Positions 45,597 to 55,577 are shown, counted from the stretch's first letter. The stretch is DNA of 64,000 nucleotides from JAFGAV01 sp041479055 (GCA_963702835.1 OY969762.1:1426001-1490000), one strand, 5' to 3'. The notes: generated from the sequence alone by a model not told the origin. Numbers and translations: made by a program.

Positions 45597-46031
45597 TCAC
45601 ACTCCCGCTTCGCGGGCGGCGGCCGCTTTGGCCGGTTTGGCCGGCCTCTCCCACTTGACGATGGCGCCCGTGTTGCACAGCTCGGTGCATTTCATACAGA
45701 AAGTGCAGATGATGACATGGCCCAGGTCAGGATGCTGAAAGATGACGCGGACCGGGCAGGCCTCGACGCAAACGCCGCAGTTGTTGCAGCGGGCCGGGTC
45801 CACCAGGTAGGCCCCGTTGTCGCTGCGGTGAATGGCCTCCTCGGGACAAACCTCGGCGCACTTGCCGCACTGGGTGCAGACATAAGGCTGGAAACGGCCG
45901 GGGTCGGGGAACCTGGCCTCTATGCGGAGTGCCGCTTTCTTCGGGTTGATGTCCCGGTAGTTTTCGATGGCGCAGATCTGCAAGCAGAGCCGGCAGCCGC
46001 TGCATTTGGCGCCGTTAACCTTGATCCTCAT
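45597..46031 (-). CDS. Polyferredoxin with four [4Fe-4S] motifs
   Basis: 144 residues. Four Cys clusters are visible: CSGCRLCLQIC, CTQCGKCAEVCP, CNNCGVCVEACP and CTFCMKCTELCN. It resembles the electron-transfer subunits found with AOR-type and benzoyl-CoA-type tungsten enzymes (BamC/AorA-like). The Lys/Ala-rich tail is probably disordered. It stops 1 bp before the AOR start; both must be translated together. Probably cytosolic. Confidence 0.92.
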   Translation of the reverse strand: MRIKVNGAKCSGCRLCLQICAIENYRDINPKKAALRIEARFPDPGRFQPYVCTQCGKCAEVCPEEAIHRSDNGAYLVDPARCNNCGVCVEACPVRVIFQHPDLGHVIICTFCMKCTELCNTGAIVKWERPAKPAKAAAAREAGV

Positions 46032-46065
46032 GGAACCTCCGAGACTGTCTCCGCGGGTATCCGGG

Positions 46066-46695
46066 TCAGCCGATGAACCGGCCGAGCGTCCAGGCCACGA
46101 GAATTAGAGCGGCTGCGCCGGCCAGGGCTGCATGGGGACGCCTGAGGACAAAGGCGCCGCCGCTCTCCCCCGCCCTGAGCCCCAGCGGAACCAGGAGGCA
46201 GGCGGCCAGGGCGGTGAAGCTGCCGCTGATCAATATGTGTCGGCTGAATTTCACCAGCCCGTCCCCGATCCAATACTTGTAGCGGGCGACGAAAGTCATC
46301 AGAACGGCGAAGAGGACATTTCCGCTGTAGGCGCTCAGCGCGCCGCTGAGGGAAGCCCGCCCCCAGCCGGCTTTCCTCCCCTGCTTCAGGAGCAGAGAAG
46401 CGAAAACGTCAAAAACCAGGCCGACAAAAAAGATCCCCAGCAGATGGCAGAAAAAGGGCGCGGCGTTGGCCAGTTTATAGAGCGCGGCTAAGGCTCCCAC
46501 CGCGCTCGAAGTGCCGGGCCTATTCAGAACGCCGCGAGATACGGCCAGGACAAACAGGGCCCAGGCGGTGAGGAAGACCGAGGCCTGAGGGACCCCGTTT
46601 CGATGAAGAACCTCTCCGCCAACCACTTCCATCGCGCCCCACAGGGAGCCGAACAGCAGCAACCACAGCCAGTTCCTAGTGCTTTTGACCCACAT
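46066..46695 (-). CDS. Membrane protein of the AOR operon (five to six helices)
   Basis: 209 residues with about six hydrophobic segments, few charged residues inside them, and a short N-terminal MWVKSTRNWLW stretch. The pattern is reminiscent of small ECF-transporter S components or other substrate-specific membrane proteins, but I find no signature. The ATG at 46695 has AAGGAG five bases upstream and lies inside the end of mobB (20-bp overlap). Position between mobB and the ferredoxin gene suggests a role in tungstate, molybdate or substrate uptake; not proven. Confidence 0.7.
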   Translation of the reverse strand: MWVKSTRNWLWLLLFGSLWGAMEVVGGEVLHRNGVPQASVFLTAWALFVLAVSRGVLNRPGTSSAVGALAALYKLANAAPFFCHLLGIFFVGLVFDVFASLLLKQGRKAGWGRASLSGALSAYSGNVLFAVLMTFVARYKYWIGDGLVKFSRHILISGSFTALAACLLVPLGLRAGESGGAFVLRRPHAALAGAAALILVAWTLGRFIG

Positions 46696-47340
46696 GGCCA
46701 CTCCTTGTTACAGTCAGGACAATTCGCCGGGGATCTTGGCCGATATCCTTGAGTGACGTCACCAAACCGAGCACAACCTGCTCGAAAACCTTCTGGACGA
46801 AGGGATTAAGCGGAACCGCCACGCCATCCACCTCAGCCGTCACAGCGGCTGCCGGACCACTGTCGTGCTTCTCGATGAAATCCGCCATGGCGTTCACCTC
46901 CTCCGGAGCGAAGACCCGTCGGCTCCAGGGCTGTTTTTTTTCGGCGACGACGGCCGCCACTTCCTCCAGGCCTGCCTCCCGTCCCAGCGGCTCTCCCGCG
47001 GCCAGGACCAAAAGCTTGGGGTATCCTGGGGAATTCTTCCCCCCTCGATGAGGATGATATCGGCGTCATAGAACTTCTCCTGGGCCAGGACGGCCAGGCT
47101 CTCCTGGGGGCCGGTCCGATGAAGGAAAGCGGTCTGGCCGGGACCGGCCAAGCCAACCCCGGACGCTCCCTTGTCCAGGAAGCGGTGGGAATCCTTGCCC
47201 TCCCGGTCCAGGTCGAAACCGTGCGGGCAGTGTTTGAGGACGGCCACCCGCCGGCCGCGTTTGTGGAACTCAACGATAAGACGCTCGATGAGCTGGGTCT
47301 TGCCGCTCCCCGAGCTGCCGATAACGCCGAAGATCTTCAC
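46676..47340 (-). pseudogene. mobB: MobB-like molybdopterin-guanine dinucleotide protein, frameshifted
   Basis: GTPase-like P-loop protein of MGD/MPT-dinucleotide assembly. The first part has FGVIGSSGSGKTQLIERLI (P-loop), AVLKHCPHGFDLDREGKDSH and ADIILIEGG. Then the frame breaks at six C (47039-47044; six G in the coding strand). With one more G the protein continues KNSPGYPKLLVLAAGEPL and runs to 46676, ending with an added ~80-residue C-terminal region. The predicted start is the GTG at 47340 with GGAG ahead. Probable sequencing error or fresh mutation. First gene of the AOR operon. Confidence 0.82.
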
Positions 47341-47367
47341 GGCCGCGGCTCCATTCCCACGATCTTC

Positions 47368-47460
47368 CATTCAAGAAGAGGAGGGGTCCTGTCACGGCCG
47401 ACCTTTCCGGAGACACCAACCTTTGCCCCTCTTGTTTCACCAAGGGGGGCTAGAGGGGGA
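47368..47460 (-). repeat. Dispersed intergenic repeat, copy B
   Basis: 47368-47398 is identical over 31 bases, in inverse orientation, to 57005-57035 (copy D). Next to it (47398-47429) the core AACCTTTGCCCC-type stretch, read on the minus strand, matches copy A at 7655-7688, with a CCCC/GGGG hairpin beyond. It fills the gap between mobB and pruA. Confidence 0.75.
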
Positions 47461-47559
47461 TAAATAGAATAAAGAGAAATCATAGGTGTCTTCGGGAGCC
47501 ACCCCTCCCTATAATTCTCAGCGTGGGAGATGCTGCCGTTCACCATCGATCTAAGCCTG

Positions 47560-49190
<1,631 letters not shown>

Positions 49191-49244
49191 TAGATCCTCC
49201 TTAAAAAAGCGGCGGACGAAGGGTCATGATCAAGATGATGATTC

Positions 49245-49273
49245 ATTATAAAAGAACAAAGAACGATGTTCAA
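49245..49273 (-). promoter_or_regulatory. Promoter of pruA
   Basis: TTGAAC (49273-49268), a 17-bp spacer and a perfect TATAAT (49250-49245), about 55 nt before the ATG. Confidence 0.6.
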
Positions 49274-49328
49274 CTCCGCTCACTCGCCCGGAAGCATCCC
49301 TATTCCCGTGATAAAGGCAGATAATTGT

Positions 49329-49452
49329 GGGGTCCTGTCGCGGCTCTTCCCCGGCCGTGCTCGCGGCCGGGCCGCTGTGCGCGGGCGGGGAGCCCCTTCG
49401 CCGCGCCACCCCAGCGCGATCTTAACGAATCACGGAATTTGGGATGCTTATC
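49329..49452 (-). repeat. Dispersed intergenic repeat, copy C
   Basis: Read on the minus strand it aligns along its length with copy D (56911-57025): AGCATCCCAAA, GTGATTCGT, GGGGTGGCGCGGCGAAGGGG, CTCCCCGCCCGCGC, GAGCACGG and GACAGGACCCC in the same order. It takes up most of the 49274-49527 gap, which holds no gene that I can see. Confidence 0.72.
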
Positions 49453-49527
49453 GCACGGCCCGAAATGAAGAATTGTTATCGGGAGAAATCTATAATTATT
49501 ATTAAGGTGCTGGCTCGGCTCGGGCTT

Positions 49528-50184
49528 CTACGGTTTCTTTGGGTAACCCACCGACTGGGCCAGCATGATCTTCTGGTCGGGCCGGAGGTTCATGGCTTTA
49601 GCCAGGGACTCTCTGTCCAACATTCCCCGGACCACCGTGGCCAGGCCCTCGGAGGCGCAATAAAGGTAGACATTCTGGCTGATGAAGCCGGTGTGGGCGG
49701 CCGAATAGAAATTTTTGTCCTCATCCGTCCCCCGGTTGATCTTCGAAAAATCAGCGACATAGACCAGGTCCAGGGGGACATCCTTGACGAATTCCTGCTT
49801 CCCGGTAGCAGCCCGGACATCCTGGTCGAGGACTGGTTTCAGGCTGTGCGCCTTGACATCATAGAGGTAGAGGCCGCTCTTGAGGGCAACGTAGATATCG
49901 ATATTCTGCCAGTTGACGGCCGAGGGCGCCGTCCGCTTCCCCGACTCGGCCCGGTTGATGCCGTCAGCTGCCCAGAGAAGGTCGCCCAGGACCTGGAGCG
50001 GAAGCTCTGCGGAGCTGAACTCGCGCGAGGAGGCGCGGGCCGCCAGGGCCTGCATCAGGGGCTTGCCTCCCTCCAGGCGCGGTTTGGGGAGGTTGATTTC
50101 CTGGATCTCCGCCGCCTGGCAGAGGGCCGGGACGATGAAAGCGAAAATTAGAAGCCAAATGGTCAATGAAACGGTCTTTCTCAT
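49528..50184 (-). CDS. Exported nitroreductase-family (SagB-like) protein
   Basis: 218 residues: a Sec signal peptide (about 1-24, ending CQAAE) then a nitroreductase/SagB-type FMN domain. Typical parts are MQALAARASSREFSSAELPL (phosphate-binding Arg/Ser), LGDLLWAADGINR and SAVNWQNIDIYVAL, and the end NLRPDQKIMLAQSVGYPKK. The family reduces small molecules with FMN and NAD(P)H; a periplasmic location is unusual for a flavin enzyme, but the same design occurs in other anaerobes. Substrate unknown. Confidence 0.82.
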   Translation of the reverse strand: MRKTVSLTIWLLIFAFIVPALCQAAEIQEINLPKPRLEGGKPLMQALAARASSREFSSAELPLQVLGDLLWAADGINRAESGKRTAPSAVNWQNIDIYVALKSGLYLYDVKAHSLKPVLDQDVRAATGKQEFVKDVPLDLVYVADFSKINRGTDEDKNFYSAAHTGFISQNVYLYCASEGLATVVRGMLDRESLAKAMNLRPDQKIMLAQSVGYPKKP

Positions 50185-50302
50185 AATGTCTCCTTTATAA
50201 TAATTGCTTTCCCACGACTGGACTTCGAACGGCCATTAAATATTTTATTCTCCGGGCACTGCTCCATCTTAGCCTTGCCCATGCCATTTTTCAAGACATC
50301 AC

Positions 50303-50324
50303 AGCCCGATTCATAGCCCGATTC
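50303..50324 (+). repeat. Direct repeat upstream of a promoter
   Basis: AGCCCGATTC occurs at 50303-50312 and 50315-50324, adjoining a TTGACA -35 at 50325. Possible operator or activator site. Confidence 0.4.
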
Positions 50325-50353
50325 TTGACATCCCGGCCGGGCCAGACTATTCT
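50325..50353 (+). promoter_or_regulatory. Promoter of the Cys-rich exported protein gene
   Basis: TTGACA (50325-50330), a 17-bp spacer, TATTCT (50348-50353), followed by an AAGGAGG ribosome site and ATG at 50378. Confidence 0.65.
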
Positions 50354-50377
50354 CCCGACTAAGGAGGATGGGGCCCC

Positions 50378-51349
50378 ATGATTATCCAGCCGAGCAGAAA
50401 AATTATCATAATCGTCCCGTTGTTTATACTGGCTGCCGGAGCGGTGATCGCCCTAGCCACGGCCGCCGGCCCGTCTGAAAACGGACCGGCCTCACCGGCG
50501 GCCTGCGGCGGAGCGGCCAGTGTCGTCCAGGATGCCATCATCATCGACCACACCTGCACGGACCTGGCCTCGATACCGCGCGAATGGATCGAGCAGGCCA
50601 AGGACCGGCTGCGAGTGAGCTACGGCCATACCTCCCACGGCAGCCAGCTTATCACCGGGATGCAGGTCTTAATGGACAATTCGTCCTATGCCGGGCTGTA
50701 TGACTTCATCACCGACGGCTCGGTCGTCGCTGGAAACCTGTCCATCGCCGACGCCACACCGGACGGCGACCTGGGCAGCCCGGACCGGGTCACCTGGGCT
50801 TCCCTTACCCGCGCTTACCTGAAGGGCGCGGGCGGGGACCGGAATGTGGTTATCTGGTCCTGGTGCGGCCAGGTGAGCGATGCCACTTCCTCCGATATCG
50901 ACACCTACCTCAACCGGATGAGTCAGCTCGAATCCGAATTCCCTTCGGTCACCTTCGTTTATATGACCGGACACCTGGACGGGTCGGGAGAGAGCGGAAA
51001 CCTGAATCAGCGCAACAACCAGATCCGGCAATACGTCCGGAATAACCACAAGGTTCTCTTCGACTTCGCCGATATTGAAAGCTACGACCCGAACGGCGGC
51101 TATTTTCTTGACCGCGGAGCAGATGACGGCTGCGCCTATTACGGCGGGAATTGGGCCCAGGAGTGGTGCAGCGCCCATGCCGGCAACTCTCTATGCGCTT
51201 CCTGTGACTGCGCCCATTCGGAACCCCTGAACTGCAACCTGAAGGCGCGCGCCTTCTGGTGGCTCATGGCCCGCATAGCCGGCTGGGGCGACTCGGACGG
51301 CAGCGTTCCGCCCAATCAAATCCGGAAGGGCGGCAGCATCCGGCGGTAA
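50378..51349 (+). CDS. Exported Cys-rich protein of unknown function
   Basis: 323 residues. An N-terminal hydrophobic segment (about 8-29) is a signal peptide or anchor. Motifs include IDHTCTD, YGHTSHGSQLITGM, VIWSWCGQV, YMTGHLDGSG and DFADIESYDPNGG; His, Asp and Ser in these could form a hydrolase-like site (the order recalls SGNH esterases), but I do not recognise the family. About nine Cys, many in the last third (CASCDC), suggest disulfides or metal. Preceded by a strong promoter and two direct repeats. It stands alone. Confidence 0.65.
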   Translation: MIIQPSRKIIIIVPLFILAAGAVIALATAAGPSENGPASPAACGGAASVVQDAIIIDHTCTDLASIPREWIEQAKDRLRVSYGHTSHGSQLITGMQVLMDNSSYAGLYDFITDGSVVAGNLSIADATPDGDLGSPDRVTWASLTRAYLKGAGGDRNVVIWSWCGQVSDATSSDIDTYLNRMSQLESEFPSVTFVYMTGHLDGSGESGNLNQRNNQIRQYVRNNHKVLFDFADIESYDPNGGYFLDRGADDGCAYYGGNWAQEWCSAHAGNSLCASCDCAHSEPLNCNLKARAFWWLMARIAGWGDSDGSVPPNQIRKGGSIRR

Positions 51350-51424
51350 ATAAACAGCTGAGCCTGTTGTCGAGAGATTTTATCATCACAATTGGGAATG
51401 GGCGTAAATGACCGCATAGCCTGG

Positions 51425-51601
51425 TCAGTCTTCGCCTTTTAATTGTTCTGAAGTCCGTTCTTCAAGCCAAAGCCGACAGACATTTTTCCAGCCGATGCGG
51501 CGCCACTTCTTAAATGCGGATTTCAATTCATCGAGATTTTTAGCTCCCCTCAGATCATTCTGGGCGGCTTTTAGGTCTTCAAAAGACGCAAGCGCTGGCA
51601 T
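51425..51601 (-). CDS. Small hypothetical protein
   Basis: 58 residues, highly charged and helical (SFEDLKAAQNDLRGAKNLDE, then WKNVCRLWLEE). The ATG at 51601 has GGGGAG six bases upstream, a strong argument that it is real. No known domain. No obvious operon partner. Confidence 0.5.
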   Translation of the reverse strand: MPALASFEDLKAAQNDLRGAKNLDELKSAFKKWRRIGWKNVCRLWLEERTSEQLKGED

Positions 51602-51780
51602 TTTAGACTCCCCTTTCACATATCAGTCTGATCTAGGCGCAATAGGTTGCTAGCTCAAATAATGCTTTGAATTAATCCTAATAAAATTATCCTAATGTGT
51701 AAAGACGTCGTCGGTAGAGAGAACCTTAACGGGAGTCGGGATAGCAAAGCAAGGGACCGGCTAAAAAAGGCTTGCGTTTT

Positions 51781-51806
51781 GGCCCGACAATCAGTAATAT
51801 CGGGCC
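51781..51806. repeat. Perfect 7-bp hairpin upstream of the lipoprotein gene
   Basis: GGCCCGA (51781-51787) and TCGGGCC (51800-51806) are exact reverse complements. A second small inverted repeat AGGATT/AATCCT follows at about 51830-51848, adjoining the ribosome site. Possibly a 5' regulatory structure. Confidence 0.35.
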
Positions 51807-51858
51807 ATCCTATTAATTCTATAGGATTTTGTACCAATAGAATCCTAAGGAGGTTTCA

Positions 51859-52266
51859 ATGAAGAAAGGGCAAACGTTTCAGGCGGTGTTGGCGGTCGCG
51901 GCCCTAGGCCTGGCTGTCCTGGCGGGCGCCTGCAGTGTCTCCACCGCCCATATCAAGAGCGCCAAGTTGACAACCGACAAGGAAGGGACGCAGGAGACGG
52001 CCGTGTTCGCCGCAGACCAGGTCTTCTATTGCATCGTCCAGCTGGCCAACGCCCCGGACGATACCAAAGTGAAAGCTGACTGGACGGCCGTTTCGGTCGA
52101 AGGCGCGACCCCGAACACGAAGATCGATGCGACTGAAAAGACGGTCGGCGACGCGACAATCACTTTCGACCTGACCAACAGCAAGCCCTGGCCGAAGGGC
52201 AGTTACAAAGTCGACCTGTATTTGAACGATAAGCTCGACCGCACGCTCGAGTTCCAGGTGAAATAA
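51859..52266 (+). CDS. Small lipoprotein with beta-sandwich body
   Basis: 135 residues. A signal peptide with lipobox VLAGAC (Cys about 25) is followed by a compact beta-rich domain: VFYCIVQLANAPDDTKVKAD, TITFDLTNSKPWPKGSYKVD and LDRTLEFQVK. The pattern resembles small Ig-like envelope lipoproteins. Function unknown. The ribosome site AAGGAGG is ideal. Monocistronic. Confidence 0.75.
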   Translation: MKKGQTFQAVLAVAALGLAVLAGACSVSTAHIKSAKLTTDKEGTQETAVFAADQVFYCIVQLANAPDDTKVKADWTAVSVEGATPNTKIDATEKTVGDATITFDLTNSKPWPKGSYKVDLYLNDKLDRTLEFQVK

Positions 52267-52364
52267 AGGCTCGCCCGCGTCAGAAGACGAACCGTGCGCG
52301 CGGGCAGCCGCTGCCGAAAAGGAAATTCTTATTTAAAGCCGAACAGAACGCCTAGAGTTTCGAG

Positions 52365-52685
52365 TCACTCGCCGTACATCTCGGTAATGATCCGCCTCAA
52401 CGCTGAGGCTTCGTCTTCCGTCAATGAACCGATCTTGGCTCCCAGCCGAGATTTGCTGATCGTTCGTATCTGGTCCACCGCGATTTCCGCCTCCGGCCGG
52501 ATGCATCGGACTTGCAGCCTGCATCGCCAGGAGGGATGCAACCGGCTGGTCAGCGGGCAGACTGTCACCGTCTGCAATTTCTCATTGAGCGCATCCAGAC
52601 TCACGATAACCGCCGGACGTTTTTTGGCCATTTCCGCGCCCTGAGTCGGGTCCAGTGATACCCAACGAATCTCGTAGCGCTTCAT
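52365..52685 (-). CDS. MazF/PemK-type mRNA endonuclease toxin
   Basis: 106-residue toxin of a type II toxin-antitoxin pair. The N-terminal RWVSLDPTQGAEMAKKRPAV is the PemK/MazF signature and VCPLTSRLHPSW and VDQIRTISKSRL supply the usual strands with the catalytic Arg and Ser/Thr. In the family it cuts single-stranded RNA when free. Overlaps the antitoxin by 4 bp. Confidence 0.93.
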   Translation of the reverse strand: MKRYEIRWVSLDPTQGAEMAKKRPAVIVSLDALNEKLQTVTVCPLTSRLHPSWRCRLQVRCIRPEAEIAVDQIRTISKSRLGAKIGSLTEDEASALRRIITEMYGE

Positions 52686-53017
52686 GATTTCTTGGCCAAT
52701 CGCCGTACCGAACGATAACGCCTTTTCCTTTCTGCTATCCTACCGCCCTTTCTGGTCTCCCAGGGAATGCTTGGCAATCCGTCCGCGTCCGCCGCGACCC
52801 ACTCGCCCCAGTATTCGCGGCCGGCCGCCATTTCCGAGGCCGTATCTTCCCATGAGAGTTTCTCCACCACGGGGCCAACGGGCCGCAGGAAAATCCCCTC
52901 GCTCCGCTCCTCCATGAGGACCGCAGCACCGATGCGATAACGCCGCAGCGATGCTGCAGGCAACCGGACCCCGCGGGAGTTGCCGATACGGGAGACCTTG
53001 AGCTCAATCGTTTTCAT
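52682..53017 (-). CDS. MazE-type antitoxin (AbrB/SpoVT domain)
   Basis: 111 residues. A swapped-hairpin AbrB domain (about 1-48: ELKVSRIGNSRGVRLPAASL) is followed by a toxin-binding region with acidic and aromatic residues (WEDTASEMAAGREYWGEWV). It should neutralise the MazF-like toxin and repress the operon at the palindromes before it. The ATG at 53017 is used because AbrB homology starts immediately there; the frame is open to 53110. Confidence 0.9.
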   Translation of the reverse strand: MKTIELKVSRIGNSRGVRLPAASLRRYRIGAAVLMEERSEGIFLRPVGPVVEKLSWEDTASEMAAGREYWGEWVAADADGLPSIPWETRKGGRIAERKRRYRSVRRLAKKS

Positions 53018-53034
53018 GTAATTACTGTAATTAC
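53018..53034. promoter_or_regulatory. Tandem palindromes GTAATTAC before mazE (autoregulation site)
   Basis: The self-complementary octamer GTAATTAC occurs at 53018-53025 and 53027-53034, one base apart, immediately upstream of the antitoxin ATG. AbrB-type antitoxins bind such repeats to repress their own operon. Confidence 0.65.
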
Positions 53035-53205
53035 TTTTTGGTTGAAAGTCAAGCTGTTCTATACTTTGGGGTCGGACCGAGTGACTTTGTTCTAAACAAA
53101 TAAGATACATAATATTTGCCCTAATTTTTTTGCCCTTAATCGCTATTTTGGGTGCAAAAAATAGAGATTCGATAAACTAGGGCGCGGCCCAAGATAAATA
53201 TTTTA

Positions 53206-54533
53206 GGTTCTCTTCCATTTACTGTGGGTAGCTGAAGCTTAGCCGACCGGCGACAAGATAAACGATGGTCCGGAGATAGACGACTTGCTTGAACCCGTAG
53301 GCTCTTTTCATCGCGGTCTTGATTTTAGAGTTCAAGCCCTCCACCGTCCCGTTGGTCACTCGGGCATCGAGGAAGTTGATTACGCCTTTCCAGTAGCGCT
53401 TGATCGTCCGCGCGGCTTGGATCACGGGCTCGAGCCGACTGTGCGTCGCCCAAAAGAACCAGCTCTTCAGGTAAGCGACGGCCTGGAGCGGATTCCTGAT
53501 CTCCCAGAACCGGGCCAGCGCCAGCTTGATCTGATAAGCCCGGGCCGTCCGCAGGTCCAGGCGTTTGAGCGTTTCCAGCCGGGCTTCCTGGTTCTCCGTC
53601 AGGTTCTTCGGATTCTTCAGCCAGAGGAACCGGCTCTTCTTCAAGATTCTGTTTTCCCGCTGCTCGTCGCGCCGGACGGCCTCAAGGGCCTTGTTGAGCA
53701 GGTTCATGACGTGGAACCGGTCGAAAACGACCGCCGCTTCAGCCAGGTGTTTCCCGATCCCGTTCAAGTAGGGATCCCACATGTCGCAACAGACGACATC
53801 GATCTGGGCGGGATCGATATCCCGGGATATCAGATCGCTGACGAAGCTCTTCACGACCCCTTTTTTGCGCCCCTCCCCCAGGAAAACGACCCGGGAGGCC
53901 TCGAGATCACTGAACGAGGTCATGTAGACGTGCCCCTTGCGGAGCGAGAACTCGTCGATTCCAAGTTGATGGAAGACGCTCAGGTCGACCGCCTTTCGGG
54001 CCCGTTCGACGTAGTGCTCCAAGATCCGCCACAGGCGATTGGCATGCTCGGACGTAAGCTCCGCCACTGCGGCGACCGACATCTCCCGGCAGAGAGACAG
54101 AACCAGGAGCTCGAACAGGAGCGTAAACCCGCTGCCGGGCCGCGCCCATGGCACCTCGACCTGCTTGACCCCGCACTTTCCGCAGCGGACCCGTGGGACC
54201 CGGGCGTGAAGATAGGTCTCATACTGGAAGAAGTTCAGATGTCGCCATGTCCGGTCCTGGGTGTCGTGGATCTCGCCTTCCCCAGTCTCGTCGCACGAGG
54301 GACAAGGGAACTTGGCGCCCTTAACGAAGTCGAGCCAAAGATCGAGCCGCCCTTCCTCCTTGGAGAACTTGAGATCGACGACCCGCCAGGGCTTGGCGAT
54401 ACCGAGAGCCAGGGTAAACAAGCTGAGTTCATCCATCGAGACGCATCCTTTCAATACGGGATTTGTCTCGAATCCTATCATGCCTAAAGGCCCCCTTTAA
54501 ACCGTATCAACCCACACCGAATGGAAGAGAACC
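53206..54533 (-). mobile_element. ISL3-family insertion sequence, intact
   Basis: 1328 bp ending in inverted repeats: GGTTCTCTTCCATT on the left (53206) and its exact complement on the right (to 54533), with partial match continuing (GTGGGT) to about 26 bp. Encodes one full-length transposase and is bounded by identical 8-bp duplications, so it is a recent insertion in an intergenic stretch. Confidence 0.95.
53219..54436 (-). CDS. ISL3-family transposase
   Basis: 405 residues. An N-terminal zinc-binding region (CPSC and CGKC), then a helix-turn-helix, then the DDE core: LGIDEFSLRKGHVY, CCDMWDPYLNGI and GTVEGLNSKIKTAMKRAYGF carry Asp, Asp, Glu. All look intact. The frame is open to 54481; I use the ATG at 54436, before MDELSLFTLALGI. 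Likely active. Confidence 0.95.
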   Translation of the reverse strand: MDELSLFTLALGIAKPWRVVDLKFSKEEGRLDLWLDFVKGAKFPCPSCDETGEGEIHDTQDRTWRHLNFFQYETYLHARVPRVRCGKCGVKQVEVPWARPGSGFTLLFELLVLSLCREMSVAAVAELTSEHANRLWRILEHYVERARKAVDLSVFHQLGIDEFSLRKGHVYMTSFSDLEASRVVFLGEGRKKGVVKSFVSDLISRDIDPAQIDVVCCDMWDPYLNGIGKHLAEAAVVFDRFHVMNLLNKALEAVRRDEQRENRILKKSRFLWLKNPKNLTENQEARLETLKRLDLRTARAYQIKLALARFWEIRNPLQAVAYLKSWFFWATHSRLEPVIQAARTIKRYWKGVINFLDARVTNGTVEGLNSKIKTAMKRAYGFKQVVYLRTIVYLVAGRLSFSYPQ

Positions 54534-54623
54534 ATATTTTATAATAAAGACCTTAACTATCTATTTTTACTAAATATTTCCCCTAGCCTAGTTTTTTTGG
54601 CGCAAAAAAACGCTCTTTAGGAT

Positions 54624-55577
54624 CTAGCGCTCTATCTTGAACCAGTCAACATGCCCGGGCGTGCAGGTGCCCAGGCCGTATTTAGACTCCGCAATCTTCA
54701 GGTACTCGGGCACGGGCAGGGCGGCCGTTTTTTCTTCCTGCCTTTTCTCGTTGATGACCTGGTAGCCCACCCATTCGGCGGCTACCGGGTCCTGCCCCAG
54801 GATGAGTCCGCCCCAGTACCAGGGGACGCCCTGCTTATATGTCCCGCGCAGCCCATTGCAGATATTGAGGATAGTTTTGTTTTTGAGGCTGGGCTTGGCC
54901 AGCGTCGAGGCCAGAAAGTCCATGTTGCCGTGGCACTTGGGCATGTCCTTTTCCACCAGGCTGCCGATGTGGTTCTTGAAGAAGAGGCTTGCCCCCATCC
55001 CCTGCTCCACGCATTTGAGTGAAGCAAAATTGATAAGCTTGGTGCAGGTTGAAGTCGCAATCCGGCTCAAGAGTTCTTGATCGTCAAACCCGGCGCCCTC
55101 ATTGCAGCCTATGAATCGCACCCCGGTAGTCGAACTGTTGCGCTTGAACCCGGACGACTCAAGGTCGGCGATAGAAGATTCATAGACGATGATGTTGTTG
55201 GCCGGGACAACCAGGCCCAAGCTGTCCGTGAGCGCCCGGAGCAGCTCGGCCGGAGGGGACAGGGTGATCGTCCAGTTGTTGCAGTTGATCTTGATTCCGA
55301 CCACGTCGGCCGGCTTCAGGCCCAGGGCGGCCCACGCTTCTTTAGCCTCTTTCTTCCCGGTCAAGGCTTCCAGCCCCGCGGCCAGCATGGCTTTGGCTTC
55401 GGCCCCATCGACCTGGTTGCGGGAGTTGATGACCCTCGCGCTGCTGACGGTGACCACCTTGGATTTCGATTGCGGCTGGCCTTGGGTCGTCACACCCGCC
55501 GGCAATGCGCCCGCTGCAAACATGAATAAGCAACTCGCCGTCAAAATAGATAATAGACGTCTCATCCGGCAGATCAT
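54624..55577 (-). CDS. DUF362 domain protein, exported
   Basis: 317 residues with a Sec signal peptide (about 1-25) and a DUF362 domain (GIKINCNNWTITLSPPAELL, then YESSIADLESSGF, then NHIGSL and CHGNMDF). As I recall, DUF362 proteins of anaerobes are often Fe-S or metal proteins of unknown role; six or so Cys are present here, several conserved in context. An AAGGAGG site precedes the ATG, which overlaps the DUF6599 stop by 4 bp. Last gene of a three-gene operon with a Tat protein. Confidence 0.85.
   Translation of the reverse strand: MICRMRRLLSILTASCLFMFAAGALPAGVTTQGQPQSKSKVVTVSSARVINSRNQVDGAEAKAMLAAGLEALTGKKEAKEAWAALGLKPADVVGIKINCNNWTITLSPPAELLRALTDSLGLVVPANNIIVYESSIADLESSGFKRNSSTTGVRFIGCNEGAGFDDQELLSRIATSTCTKLINFASLKCVEQGMGASLFFKNHIGSLVEKDMPKCHGNMDFLASTLAKPSLKNKTILNICNGLRGTYKQGVPWYWGGLILGQDPVAAEWVGYQVINEKRQEEKTAALPVPEYLKIAESKYGLGTCTPGHVDWFKIER

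Larger units (their letters stand above)
53198..54541. repeat. 8-bp target-site duplication flanking the ISL3 element
   Basis: ATATTTTA occurs at 53198-53205 and at 54534-54541, directly abutting both IS ends. This is the duplication length made by ISL3-family transposition. Confidence 0.9.

Noticed and set aside
43625..45658. 677-codon open frame on the plus strand opposite AOR
   Set aside because: Antisense to an intact AOR, with repetitive A/V/G/D-rich sequence and no family features.
47341..47370. ATG start of mobB at 47370
   Set aside because: It lies at the edge of dispersed repeat copy B, and P-loop homology begins just after the GTG at 47340, which has a ribosome site.
53285..54487. 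400-codon open frame opposite the ISL3 transposase
   Set aside because: Antisense to an intact transposase with normal DDE motifs; no recognisable protein features.
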